Part shown: piece by piece, positions 1 to 6,149 of the stretch
Position numbering within the stretch: the stretch's first letter is position 1
How the letters are laid out: each line of letters opens with the position of its first letter
Origin: an uncultured Collinsella sp.
Lineage (GTDB): Bacteria > Actinomycetota > Coriobacteriia > Coriobacteriales > Coriobacteriaceae
Assembly: GCA_900549345.1 (NCBI GenBank)
Contig: UROC01000057.1
Coordinates: 1 to 12,643 of the forward strand
Direction of reading: 5' to 3'
Length of the DNA stretch: 12,643 bases
The notes under the pieces: model-generated
Told to the model about the DNA's origin: nothing
Seen by the model: the letters and a program-made list of their open reading frames with translations, nothing else
The model's database searches: none
Position numbers and translations under genes: made by a program

Positions 1-6
1 GGCCCC

Positions 7-684
7 ATGATTCCTAAGGACAACACCTACGCCAACCTGCTGGCGCCCGAGGGCTCGACCGACTGGCTGCACGCCGACCCCTGGCGCGTGCTGCGCATCC
101 AGGCAGAGTTTGTCGATGGCTTTGGCGCGCTTGCCGAGCTTGGTCCTGCAGTGACCATCTTCGGCAGTGCCCGTACGCCCAAGACCGATCCGCTCTACAA
201 GGCGGCACGTACCGTCGGGCGCAAGATTGCCCAGCGCGGCGTGGCGGTCATCACCGGTGGCGGCCCCGGCATCATGGAAGCGGCCAACAGGGGAGCGGCG
301 AGTGTCAACGGCAAGTCGGTTGGTTTGGGCATTGAGCTGCCGCACGAGCAGGGGCTCAACAAATACGTGAACCTTGGCATGGACTTCCGTTACTTCTTTG
401 TGCGCAAGACCATGTTCGTCAAATACAGCTCGGGCGCCATCGTGTTTCCCGGTGGTTTTGGTACGCTCGACGAGATGTTCGAGGTGCTTACGCTGGTGCA
501 GACGCACAAGGTTAAGCGCATGCCCCTCGTTTTGGTGGGCACCGAGTACTGGCAGGGCCTGTTCGACTGGCTCAACGGTCCGGTGATGGATGCCGGCATG
601 ATCAGCCCACTCGATCCAGACCTCGTCCACATCACCGACGACCTCAACGAGGCCGTCGACATCGCCCTGAGCGGACTGACGTAG
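7..684 (+). CDS. LOG family protein (cytokinin riboside 5'-monophosphate phosphoribohydrolase-like)
   Basis: This encodes a Rossmann-fold enzyme of the LOG/YgdH family (TIGR00730 type), 225 residues if the ATG at 7 is used. Family members cleave the N-glycosidic bond of nucleoside 5'-monophosphates, releasing base and ribose 5-phosphate. In bacteria they often serve nucleotide salvage rather than cytokinin synthesis. The two family signatures are present: GGGPGIMEAANRGA at residues 84-97 and PGGFGTLDE at 148-156, with the expected catalytic Arg133 (in FFVRK) and Glu156. The N-terminal stretch rich in Leu and Trp (residues 8-45) is typical of bacterial members. Bases 1-6 are open in the same frame, so the true start could lie before the window. 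The gene is GC-rich like the core genes further right and unlike the island that begins just after its stop. The exact substrate cannot be told from sequence. Confidence 0.9.
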   Translation: MIPKDNTYANLLAPEGSTDWLHADPWRVLRIQAEFVDGFGALAELGPAVTIFGSARTPKTDPLYKAARTVGRKIAQRGVAVITGGGPGIMEAANRGAASVNGKSVGLGIELPHEQGLNKYVNLGMDFRYFFVRKTMFVKYSSGAIVFPGGFGTLDEMFEVLTLVQTHKVKRMPLVLVGTEYWQGLFDWLNGPVMDAGMISPLDPDLVHITDDLNEAVDIALSGLT

Positions 685-707
685 AGCATTCGTGTCCACG
701 CGACATG

Positions 708-757
708 AATATGCATGGCAATCTGATGCTATCTAACATCACATTGCCATGCATATT
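708..757. promoter_or_regulatory. Operator palindrome of the toxin-antitoxin operon
   Basis: A large inverted repeat lies just upstream of the antitoxin gene. The outer arms AATATGCATGGCAAT (708-722) and ATTGCCATGCATATT (743-757) match at 15 of 15 bases. Symmetry continues inward to the centre at 732/733 with only two mismatched pairs (723/742 and 729/736), giving 24-base arms around a 2-base centre. A TATACT hexamer follows at 761-766, about 32 bases before the antitoxin start, and no good -35 hexamer is seen. RelB/DinJ ribbon-helix-helix antitoxins characteristically repress their own operon by binding such palindromes, so this is the likely autoregulatory operator overlapping or abutting the promoter. 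The palindrome is seen directly; the binding protein is inferred. Confidence 0.75.
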
Positions 758-760
758 GGG

Positions 761-766
761 TATACT
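761..766 (+). promoter_or_regulatory. Probable -10 element of the toxin-antitoxin promoter
   Basis: The hexamer TATACT lies directly after the operator palindrome and about 32 bases before the antitoxin ATG. That leaves a short 5' untranslated region with the GAGGAGGT ribosome binding site. The -35 region would fall inside the palindrome (around 738-743) and has no consensus match, so the assignment rests on the -10 and its position. Confidence 0.4.
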
Positions 767-797
767 GATGCAAAAGACGAGAGCGAGGAGGTCGCAA

Positions 798-1097
798 ATG
801 CCTGCAGCAACAGTTAAGCCTACGACGGTTCGCATCGAAGAGGGGCTCAAGGAACAGGCGACTGAGTTCTTGGATTCGGTTGGCCTGAGTCTCAATTCGT
901 ATCTCAACCTTGCTGTTCGTCAGCTTGTAAATCAGCGAAAGATTCCTTTTGAGATTGTTGGTCGATCCGAAGTTCCCAATGAGGCAACGAGGCGTTCCAT
1001 GGTGATTGCCGAGGCTCATGAGTTGGGGATTTTGCTGGACGATAGTCCGTCATTCAACAACGCTGATGAGCTTATGTCATTCCTCGATGAGGACTAG
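798..1097 (+). CDS. RelB/DinJ family antitoxin
   Basis: This is the 99-residue antitoxin of a type II toxin-antitoxin pair. It neutralises the ribonuclease toxin encoded next to it and, with it, represses the operon. Residues 7-46 form a ribbon-helix-helix DNA-binding domain: a beta strand (TTVRIEEGL), then helices QATEFLDSVGL and LNSYLNLAVRQLV, closely matching DinJ/RelB. The acidic C-terminal part (residues 60-99, ending in FLDED) is the likely toxin-wrapping segment. The ATG at 798 is chosen because GAGGAGGT ends a few bases upstream. An in-frame ATG at 705 would place the start inside the operator palindrome and add an unlikely 31-residue extension. The stop is two bases before the toxin start, so the genes form a tight operon. 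Base composition is lower in GC than the flanking core genes. Confidence 0.9.
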   Translation: MPAATVKPTTVRIEEGLKEQATEFLDSVGLSLNSYLNLAVRQLVNQRKIPFEIVGRSEVPNEATRRSMVIAEAHELGILLDDSPSFNNADELMSFLDED

Positions 1098-1099
1098 CG

Positions 1100-1408
1100 A
1101 TGTTCGAGATTAAAGTCGAGGCTCAATTTAAGGCGGACTACAAACGAACGATGCGCATGCATCCGCAGTTAAAAACCGAGTTTAGGGCGGCGGTCGCAGA
1201 GCTTGCAGCTCGCGGCTCGCTTTCCGCGGAATATGGCGCCCATGAGCTTTCAAACCCGGGCGGAAACTACAACGGCCACATCGATTTCCATCTATCCGAT
1301 GGCTTGGTCGATGTGGTCGTGCTCTACTTGCCGTATAAGACTAATCCTGTGATCCGACTGGTCAGAATGGGCTCGCATGAGGAGCTGTTTCAGGGCCCGC
1401 AGGGCTGA
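1100..1408 (+). CDS. YafQ-type (RelE superfamily) mRNA interferase toxin
   Basis: This 102-residue protein of the RelE/ParE superfamily most resembles YafQ, a ribosome-dependent endoribonuclease that cuts mRNA in the A site. By alignment from memory with E. coli YafQ, the catalytic set is present: His48 (AHEL), His64 (IDFHLSDG), Asp67, His93 and Phe97 (RMGSHEELF). The YafQ-like order is kept: an N-terminal helical hairpin (EAQFKADYKRTMRMHPQL), then the beta sheet with DVVVLYLPY and VIRLVRMGSH. It starts two bases after the antitoxin stop, and its ribosome binding site (GAGGA) lies within the antitoxin's last codons, so translation is probably coupled. The intact catalytic residues suggest an active toxin. 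It is convergent with the large TOTE gene, with 63 bases between the two stop codons. Confidence 0.9.
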   Translation: MFEIKVEAQFKADYKRTMRMHPQLKTEFRAAVAELAARGSLSAEYGAHELSNPGGNYNGHIDFHLSDGLVDVVVLYLPYKTNPVIRLVRMGSHEELFQGPQG

Positions 1409-1420
1409 TTGCTCGCTTAT

Positions 1421-1487
1421 GATTCGCAGGGGATAGGGATTGATTCGCGGCCGATTGGCCAAAAACGGCCCCTATTCCACCGTAACT
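1421..1487. repeat. Palindromic dispersed repeat, copy 1
   Basis: This copy lies between the convergent toxin and TOTE genes. Its right half (1444-1487) aligns with 4985-5027 at 36 of 44 columns, including TTCGCGGCC, AACGGCCCC and ATTCC. Read on the minus strand it gives AGTTACGGTGGAATAG, close to the arm of the copy at 8389. The left arm (GCAGGGGATAGGG, about 1426-1438) is more diverged, and its boundary is approximate. The minus-strand TAG stop of the TOTE gene (1472-1474) lies inside the right arm. After that stop, the segment GGCCG...CGGCC can fold into a hairpin. Confidence 0.6.
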
Positions 1488-4483
1488 GTTGGAGACGTCC
1501 CGTTCGTGGCTGCGACCTCCGGTTCTCCTCTTCGCTGGATTTCGCTTAAAAGCTCGGCTGCAACTTCGCTGCTTTTGAAACGGATGCTGCAGTCCTCTTT
1601 CTTAGGAAAGGCCAGTAATGGAATGGTTCCGTACCAGACGGTTTCCTCGTCAATTACTGACGCGCACAGGCGCCCTTCGTCTTTGATGGAATAGTCGACG
1701 TTTATCTCGGTAAAAATCGCTTTCACGTCATTGTGCGGAGTCGAGGCAATTAAAATCTCAAGGGCAATCCCACGGGCGGCGGCGCCTGTGAGTACGGCAG
1801 CGAGCTTTGCGAGGCATGCAGCGGATGCGTAGGGCGCGGCAATAAAAATGCTTTTCGTTGCGCGCGCGATGTCATCCGCTAAGGCCTCCACGGCCCTTGC
1901 CGGCCTAACGAGGATGTTTTGATCGGCCCGTTTGTTGTCATTTGCTGCAAAGACTTCATACCCTAGCTTTGCGTAGGTCTTGAGTCTCTTCTGGTACATA
2001 CGCGCGAGCATGGGTATCGACAAATCAACATAGTCGAATATCTCAACCCGCTGCTTGCCCTCGTGACTTCTATGTAGTCTGCCTGCCTGCTGCGTTATGC
2101 TGCCGTCCCAAGATATCGGTGTGGCAATGAGCAGAGTGTCAAGGTAAGACAGGTCGAAACCCTCGCTCAGAAGGCTTTCGGTTGCGATGATAATTCGATG
2201 CTCATGCTCGAAGCCGGGAAGGCTGTTCAGTATTGCCTTTCTTTCTTTGGCGTCGATTTCTCCGGTTAGGAGTATAGGTTCGTGTCCGCGGCTTTGAAGC
2301 AGCCTACATAGCTCTTCGGCATGTTTTTTCCTTTTGGATAGCACAAGCGGATGTCGACCGTTTGACGCGGTCTCGAGGGCATCGTCGACAATCGCTTCGT
2401 TTCTCGCTGTGTGCGCACACAGGAGATCGAGAACTTGATTAAAGGACGCCCCTGGTTCGTAGGCGGGTAGTCGAACTCCGGTAAAACGCGGCCTAACAAC
2501 GCGCTGAATTCCCTGTTGGATTGCTTGCGTTTTTGGATCAATGACATGGCGAAGCGGGCCGCAGAGCATTGAGAGTGCTCGCGTGAGTCCGTCCGAGCGT
2601 TCGGGCGTCGCGGAAAGGCCGTATACATATTTGGCTGGAGCGGACTTGAGGACGAGCTCAAGCTGTGGTGCGGCTGCATGGTGACATTCATCACAGATGA
2701 TGAGGCCGTAATCACGAACGAACTCCTTGGCTATTGGTTCTCCGGTCTGGGGGTCCTTGCTGGACAAAGACTGGAATGAAGCAATGTCGATGAGATGGCT
2801 TATGGCGGTTTTGCCTCCTCCGATTTGGCCAATGAGCGGAGGCTGCCTTTTACTGATTCGTCCTTTTGGGGTTCGACCTGGCTTTCTGTTATCCGTAATG
2901 TCGATAAACCGTTCGAGCTGGGATTTCCATTGGGCAATGAGCGCAGTCTTGGGAACGATGACAAGCGTTGGAAGACCGATGGCAGCAATAAGATAGGCTC
3001 CAATGACGGTTTTCCCGAAACCCGTCGGCGCGGACATGATCCCGTCTTCACAGTTGAGCATCTGTTCGGCGGCAATTTGCTGTTCAGGGCGAAGAGCCCC
3101 TTTAAATGTCATCACAATTGGATTGCCCGACATGCGCTTGTCTGAATAGTGAGCAGAAGCGCCGGCTTCTTGAAGCAGCCGCTCGAGTTGTGCTTTACAG
3201 CCTCTGGGAATCGCAACGCAGCCATCTCTAAGTTCGCTGAGGTCTATGTACCGCGGTTTGCCGAATACCGATTGGTGCATTGATTGGGCACGGAAGAATT
3301 CCGGGTTGGCAAATGTTGCAAGCCTGCGAACCTCCATCTGGGCGGCCGGGCTCAGAGATTTTTCGGTTATGTAGAGCATATCGGCTTGCGTGACGGGTAG
3401 CGATGACGGGAAGTCCTGCGGCGCGAGCGGAAGCCGCTTTCGCGGCCTCTGAGAATGTGGCGCGGCGGTGTTTCCCGCCACTGCAGCTGATATTCCATGC
3501 GGTTTATTGTCGATGCTTTCGATCAGATTTTGCACCGTTGCATGTGGAATCAGCTGAATTTGCGAAAGGTAAAGCCATTGATCGGGAAAGGGCTCAAATT
3601 GCTCGTCAACAAATACACTGTTCCCTTTTCGCTGCGCTTTTCCTTGAAAAGGCAGTGCTATGAGATTTCCGAAGCCGCCCTCAGGAATGGTGGACTGCGC
3701 GGGCAGCATCCGGTCAAAAGCTTCAAAGGTGATTGTCTTGTTGAGCGCCGCCGCTTCGGTGATAAGGCTGCTTCCAAATTCTCGTGCGATCTTTGCGCTG
3801 GTGAGCTCTAGGAAGAAAAACCAGACATGTGCGCCGTTACCTGATCTCGATCGCTCGACTGCAGCATCGATTCCATGGTTTTTTGCGACAAGCCGAATGG
3901 CGTTTGTCGCTTCTTTCCAATCGGATCCGTCAAAGTCGATGACCAGGACTTTTGTGTTGCTGTCACTATCGAGAACGTATTGACCTATGACGTCTCGGAG
4001 CCTGTCGTCGTTGCCTTTGAAATGGGCGATGATCGTGGCATCGCTCAGCTCGGGGAAGATGCGGTTGCCGCATTCCGCGCATTTGGTTTTCTGACGATTT
4101 AGTTTGGGGCAAATGCCTGCCTTCCACTCATTTGCGCAGGCTGGTGTATAGCCGATTCCCCCGTCTTTTCTGCGGTACCCATGAGCGTAAACATCTTTGC
4201 GGCCAGTAAAGAGATTGCGAAAGAGTTCCAATTTGTCGCGCGCTGTGCTCGCACTGGTGACGATTCCCTCGACCTGTGCCCGTCTATCGAAAGATTCGCC
4301 AGCTTTCTCCCATTCTTCCAGTGTTGCGTAACGGATGTCTGGACCGTTGCCGCAGATGACGATTTGGCTGTGCGGCTCCGATACATGGGCGACGGTTTTC
4401 TTGAATTGGAATAGCGTGCCCCCGATGAGGGCGTATTGATGCGTGACGGTGCTCATGTAAATGCCGTTCTTGTCGGAGTTCAT
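1472..4483 (-). CDS. TOTE-type conflict protein: archaeo-eukaryotic primase domain, SF2 helicase and degenerate PLD-like domain
   Basis: This 1003-residue multidomain protein belongs to a family proposed to act in conflict with mobile or invading DNA. Residues about 80-310 are the archaeo-eukaryotic primase domain: a probable zinc site (Cys116, Cys125, Cys135, Cys138), catalytic Asp183 and Asp185 in VIDFDG, RSRSGNGAHVW with His219, AFDR with Asp257, and GGFGNLIALPFQGK. Residues about 460-830 are a superfamily 2 helicase with Walker A SAPTGFGKT (484-492), DECH (598-601), SATPER (624-629) and QQAGRLHR (798-805). The family insert IGQIGGGK lies at 551-558. Residues about 865-980 resemble a phospholipase D domain, but its catalytic motif is lost. 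The N-terminal 65 residues form a small module I do not recognise. The start is uncertain: Met1 is preceded by a stop six codons upstream and has no clear ribosome binding site, and Met10 is an alternative. GC content is lower than in the core genes, which fits horizontal acquisition. Confidence 0.88.
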   Translation of the reverse strand: MNSDKNGIYMSTVTHQYALIGGTLFQFKKTVAHVSEPHSQIVICGNGPDIRYATLEEWEKAGESFDRRAQVEGIVTSASTARDKLELFRNLFTGRKDVYAHGYRRKDGGIGYTPACANEWKAGICPKLNRQKTKCAECGNRIFPELSDATIIAHFKGNDDRLRDVIGQYVLDSDSNTKVLVIDFDGSDWKEATNAIRLVAKNHGIDAAVERSRSGNGAHVWFFFLELTSAKIAREFGSSLITEAAALNKTITFEAFDRMLPAQSTIPEGGFGNLIALPFQGKAQRKGNSVFVDEQFEPFPDQWLYLSQIQLIPHATVQNLIESIDNKPHGISAAVAGNTAAPHSQRPRKRLPLAPQDFPSSLPVTQADMLYITEKSLSPAAQMEVRRLATFANPEFFRAQSMHQSVFGKPRYIDLSELRDGCVAIPRGCKAQLERLLQEAGASAHYSDKRMSGNPIVMTFKGALRPEQQIAAEQMLNCEDGIMSAPTGFGKTVIGAYLIAAIGLPTLVIVPKTALIAQWKSQLERFIDITDNRKPGRTPKGRISKRQPPLIGQIGGGKTAISHLIDIASFQSLSSKDPQTGEPIAKEFVRDYGLIICDECHHAAAPQLELVLKSAPAKYVYGLSATPERSDGLTRALSMLCGPLRHVIDPKTQAIQQGIQRVVRPRFTGVRLPAYEPGASFNQVLDLLCAHTARNEAIVDDALETASNGRHPLVLSKRKKHAEELCRLLQSRGHEPILLTGEIDAKERKAILNSLPGFEHEHRIIIATESLLSEGFDLSYLDTLLIATPISWDGSITQQAGRLHRSHEGKQRVEIFDYVDLSIPMLARMYQKRLKTYAKLGYEVFAANDNKRADQNILVRPARAVEALADDIARATKSIFIAAPYASAACLAKLAAVLTGAAARGIALEILIASTPHNDVKAIFTEINVDYSIKDEGRLCASVIDEETVWYGTIPLLAFPKKEDCSIRFKSSEVAAELLSEIQRRGEPEVAATNGTSPTVTVE

Positions 4484-4664
4484 TGAAATGAGGGTACGTT
4501 ATTTTGATTTTTAAGGGACTCGACTCTGATTTTGGTTCGGCGATAGCGGAGTACACCTCCGTGAGTGGTGTTTGGCTGGTGTCAAAATGTGCGGTAGCTG
4601 TTGCTGAATGGGTTTTGGCGGCCATGAGGTGGGCTGGAGGCGCAGGAAACTATCCTCGAATAGA

Positions 4665-4892
4665 CCCTGTGGGCAAAAAATGGTAAATATGAGTACTGTG
4701 GTTTGAGCAGTAACATATCATCTGGAAAGTATTTAAGACCAATCGATTCGGATTGGATAGAATCAACCCTCTAAATATGACGATTCGGGACTTTATGACG
4801 CTCGGAATTGACAGAAGATGGCAAATTCAGCCAGATTGCGCTGTTACTAAACTGGTAACAGTACTCATATTTGCCATTTTTTGCCCAGAGGG
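4665..4892. repeat. MITE-like inverted repeat element, 228 bases
   Basis: Two arms, 4665-4699 and 4858-4892, are reverse complements at 33 of 35 positions. The shared core reads GGGCAAAAAATGG, then AAATATGAGTACTGT. Symmetry continues more weakly inward: AGTAACA (4709-4715) matches TGTTACT (4842-4848), and ATCTGG (4720-4725) matches CCAGAT (4831-4836), at nearly equal spacing. The imperfect arms are therefore about 61 bases around a 105-base spacer. The spacer contains a small hairpin, CCAATC/GATTGG (4739-4756), and no gene. No clear target-site duplication is seen at the ends. It could be a non-autonomous transposable element, or two inverted copies of a regulatory site upstream of the TOTE gene. 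Confidence 0.65.
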
Positions 4893-4961
4893 TATCGCAA
4901 GGGGGTTGGACAAAGCATCGATCGCCGCCAATTTCTCGATTGGCTGGTTGGGCGGCAATGA

Positions 4962-5027
4962 AGTTGCGGCGTAATGGGAAGCGTTTCGCGGCCTTTTGGC
5001 TAAAACGGCCCCTTTTCCGCCGCGACT
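4962..5027. repeat. Palindromic dispersed repeat, copy 2
   Basis: The left arm AGTTGCGGCGTAATGGG (4962-4978) and the right arm CCCCTTTTCCGCCGCGACT (about 5009-5027) face each other in inverted orientation. They enclose a GGCC-rich centre, GCGGCCTTTTGGC and AAAACGGCC. The layout and length match the copies at 1421 and 8389. On the minus strand, the centre GGCCG-TTTT-AGCC-AAAA-GGCC can form its own hairpin. It lies immediately downstream of the degV terminator in the minus direction. Confidence 0.6.
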
Positions 5028-5030
5028 CCT

Positions 5031-5071
5031 AAAAAGACGCCGGCGCGCCTTGAGTTGCGGCGCGTCGGCGT
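5031..5071 (-). terminator. Rho-independent terminator on the minus strand, downstream of degV
   Basis: On the minus strand, ACGCCGACGCGCC (5071-5059) pairs with GGCGCGCCGGCGT (5049-5037) at 12 of 13 positions, with a 9-base loop. It is followed by CTTTTT (5036-5031). This is a strong GC-rich stem with a T-tract. It ends transcription from degV about 125 bases after its stop and insulates the TOTE gene, which is transcribed in the same direction. Confidence 0.85.
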
Positions 5072-5173
5072 GATGGCTTTGTTGTGGCTGGGTGTACTTC
5101 GGTTGTTCGACGGCTTTGGCATGTCCGATCTTGCCAGGCAAGCCTTGTTACCGTTTAACGTTTGCCCAGATAA

Positions 5174-5210
5174 AACCTGCCAAAATAAACCTGTCCCTAA
5201 TTGGCAGGTT
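5174..5210 (-). repeat. Hairpin with GGGACAGG loop overlapping the degV stop codon
   Basis: The 10-base arms AACCTGCCAA (minus strand 5210-5201) and TTGGCAGGTT (5183-5174) are perfectly complementary around a 17-base loop containing GGGACAGG. The degV TAG stop (5199-5197) lies in the loop, and the last codons of degV form the first arm. A weak TTTTATC follows, so it may act as an auxiliary terminator. The same loop motif occurs in the hairpin at 12432-12466, where the stem is different. Confidence 0.6.
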
Positions 5211-6057
5211 GGTAGCGGGGGCAGTAGCTGATGGCGATGGCGTCGACGCCTACGTGGGTGGCGATGGTGCAGCCGATGGGGCCGGTGCCGGCATCGGCGT
5301 AGTCCTGGCCCGCGAGCGCCTGGCTGACGAGCTCCTGCTCCTCGGCGGCGCCGGTCGTGAGCACGCGCACGCTTGAGCCCGGATGCTCCGCCAAAAATGC
5401 GAGGCAATCGGCCATGGTGTTCGCAACGATGCGCTTGGCACCGCGGCCCTTTTTGATGGCCTTGATCTCGCCCGATTTCCACTCCGGCGAAACGGCCAGG
5501 CGAATGTTGAGCATCTGCGTCAGCTGGCCGGCGAGCTTGGGGGCGCGGCCGTTTTTGACCAGGTTCTCGAGCGTGCGAGGAATCAGCAGCAGGTGTGCGT
5601 CGGGTAGCGTCGCGCGGATCTGCGCCTCGGTCTCGTCCAGGCTGCGACCGTCCTCGCGCATGGCGAGCGCGTACTCCACCAGCAGGCCCTCGGCACCCGA
5701 GCCTGTGCGCGAATCGATGCAGCGCACGTCGAGCTCGTGGGTCTCGGCGACCAGACATGCGTTGGAATAGCAGGCGGACCACTCGCTGCACAGCGAGATG
5801 AAGATGGCGTTATCGTGGCCATCGGCGCGCATGCGGTCAAAGAGTGCCTTGAACTCGCCGGCGCTCGGCTGCGAGGTGTGCGGCAACTGCTCGGCGCCGG
5901 CCATGCGGGTGACGTATTCCTCGGCGGTAATCTGCACCTGGTCGAGCAGGTCCTCGCCCTCGATAATCACATGCAGCGGAATCACGTAAATGCCGAGCTC
6001 TTGGGCGCGGGCGGGGGAGATGTCCGACGTGGAGTCGGTTATGATGGCAAAAGACAT
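5197..6057 (-). CDS. DegV family fatty-acid-binding protein
   Basis: This is a 286-residue two-domain DegV/FakB-like protein, a normal length for the family. Characterised members (FakB) bind a fatty acid and present it to the kinase FakA for phosphorylation, feeding acyl groups into phospholipid synthesis. Visible hallmarks are the N-terminal strand and loop ITDSTSD (6-12), TSQPS (61-65), SLCSEWSACYSNA (88-100, where many members have SSGLSGTYQSA), DSRTGSGAEG (115-124) and the C-terminal IGCTIATHVGVDAIAISY (261-278). The start is set at 6057 because AAAGGTG precedes that ATG at good spacing on the minus strand. A start 19 codons upstream would add an Arg-rich, unlikely extension. It is divergent from the HAD gene. 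No fakA-like kinase is in the window, so the ligand and partner are inferred from the family only. Confidence 0.92.
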   Translation of the reverse strand: MSFAIITDSTSDISPARAQELGIYVIPLHVIIEGEDLLDQVQITAEEYVTRMAGAEQLPHTSQPSAGEFKALFDRMRADGHDNAIFISLCSEWSACYSNACLVAETHELDVRCIDSRTGSGAEGLLVEYALAMREDGRSLDETEAQIRATLPDAHLLLIPRTLENLVKNGRAPKLAGQLTQMLNIRLAVSPEWKSGEIKAIKKGRGAKRIVANTMADCLAFLAEHPGSSVRVLTTGAAEEQELVSQALAGQDYADAGTGPIGCTIATHVGVDAIAISYCPRYQPAN

Positions 6058-6113
6058 AATTGCACCTTTCGTTGGGGCGCGGCAGCGCCGCCTTCTGAAA
6101 GCAAAGTGCGACA

Positions 6114-6119
6114 AGTATA
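6114..6119 (-). promoter_or_regulatory. Possible -10 element for degV
   Basis: The minus strand reads TATACT at 6119-6114, 57 bases upstream of the degV ATG. At 17-base spacing the -35 position reads TAGCAA, a weak match. A GC-rich hairpin, GGCGC/GCGCC (6076-6089), would lie in the leader between this site and the ribosome binding site. Confidence 0.3.
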
Positions 6120-6149
6120 GTGGAGTTGCTCTACATTGCTAGGTTCAAT

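Larger units (their letters stand above)
4484..5196. other. Non-coding interval between the TOTE gene and degV
   Basis: No convincing gene lies in these 713 bases. Short open frames exist, but they lack ribosome binding sites and protein-like composition. Bases 4484-4664 are the presumed upstream region of the TOTE gene. A minus-strand TTGACA occurs at 4580-4585, but I see no -10 hexamer at the right spacing, so no promoter is called. The rest holds a large inverted repeat (4665-4892), a palindromic repeat (4962-5027), a minus-strand terminator (5031-5071) and part of a hairpin overlapping the degV stop. The segment around 4680-4880 is notably AT-rich. Confidence 0.7.

Noticed and set aside
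705..797. Upstream in-frame ATG for the antitoxin
   Set aside because: It lies inside the operator palindrome, has no ribosome binding site and would add an atypical 31-residue leader. The ATG at 798 has GAGGAGGT.
4557..4585. Minus-strand TTGACA as a TOTE promoter
   Set aside because: The hexamer is perfect, but the -10 positions at 16 to 18 base spacing read CACGGA, ACGGAG and CGGAGG, so a promoter is not supported.
4284..4625. A minus-strand frame overlapping the TOTE gene start, which might indicate a frameshifted N-terminus
   Set aside because: The overlapping part is an Arg/His-rich shadow of the TOTE frame. The TOTE frame itself is protein-like from its start, so no frameshift is needed.
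4753..4974. A 73-codon plus-strand frame running through the inverted repeat
   Set aside because: It starts at TTG with no ribosome binding site, its coding sequence includes a repeat arm, and the peptide resembles no family.
1421..5027. Repeats as a CRISPR array
   Set aside because: The copies are kilobases apart, there are no regularly spaced units, and no cas genes are visible.
5000..5791. A 263-codon minus-strand frame overlapping degV in another frame
   Set aside because: Its composition is almost entirely Arg, Gly, Ala and His where it shadows degV, and it passes through the terminator hairpin.
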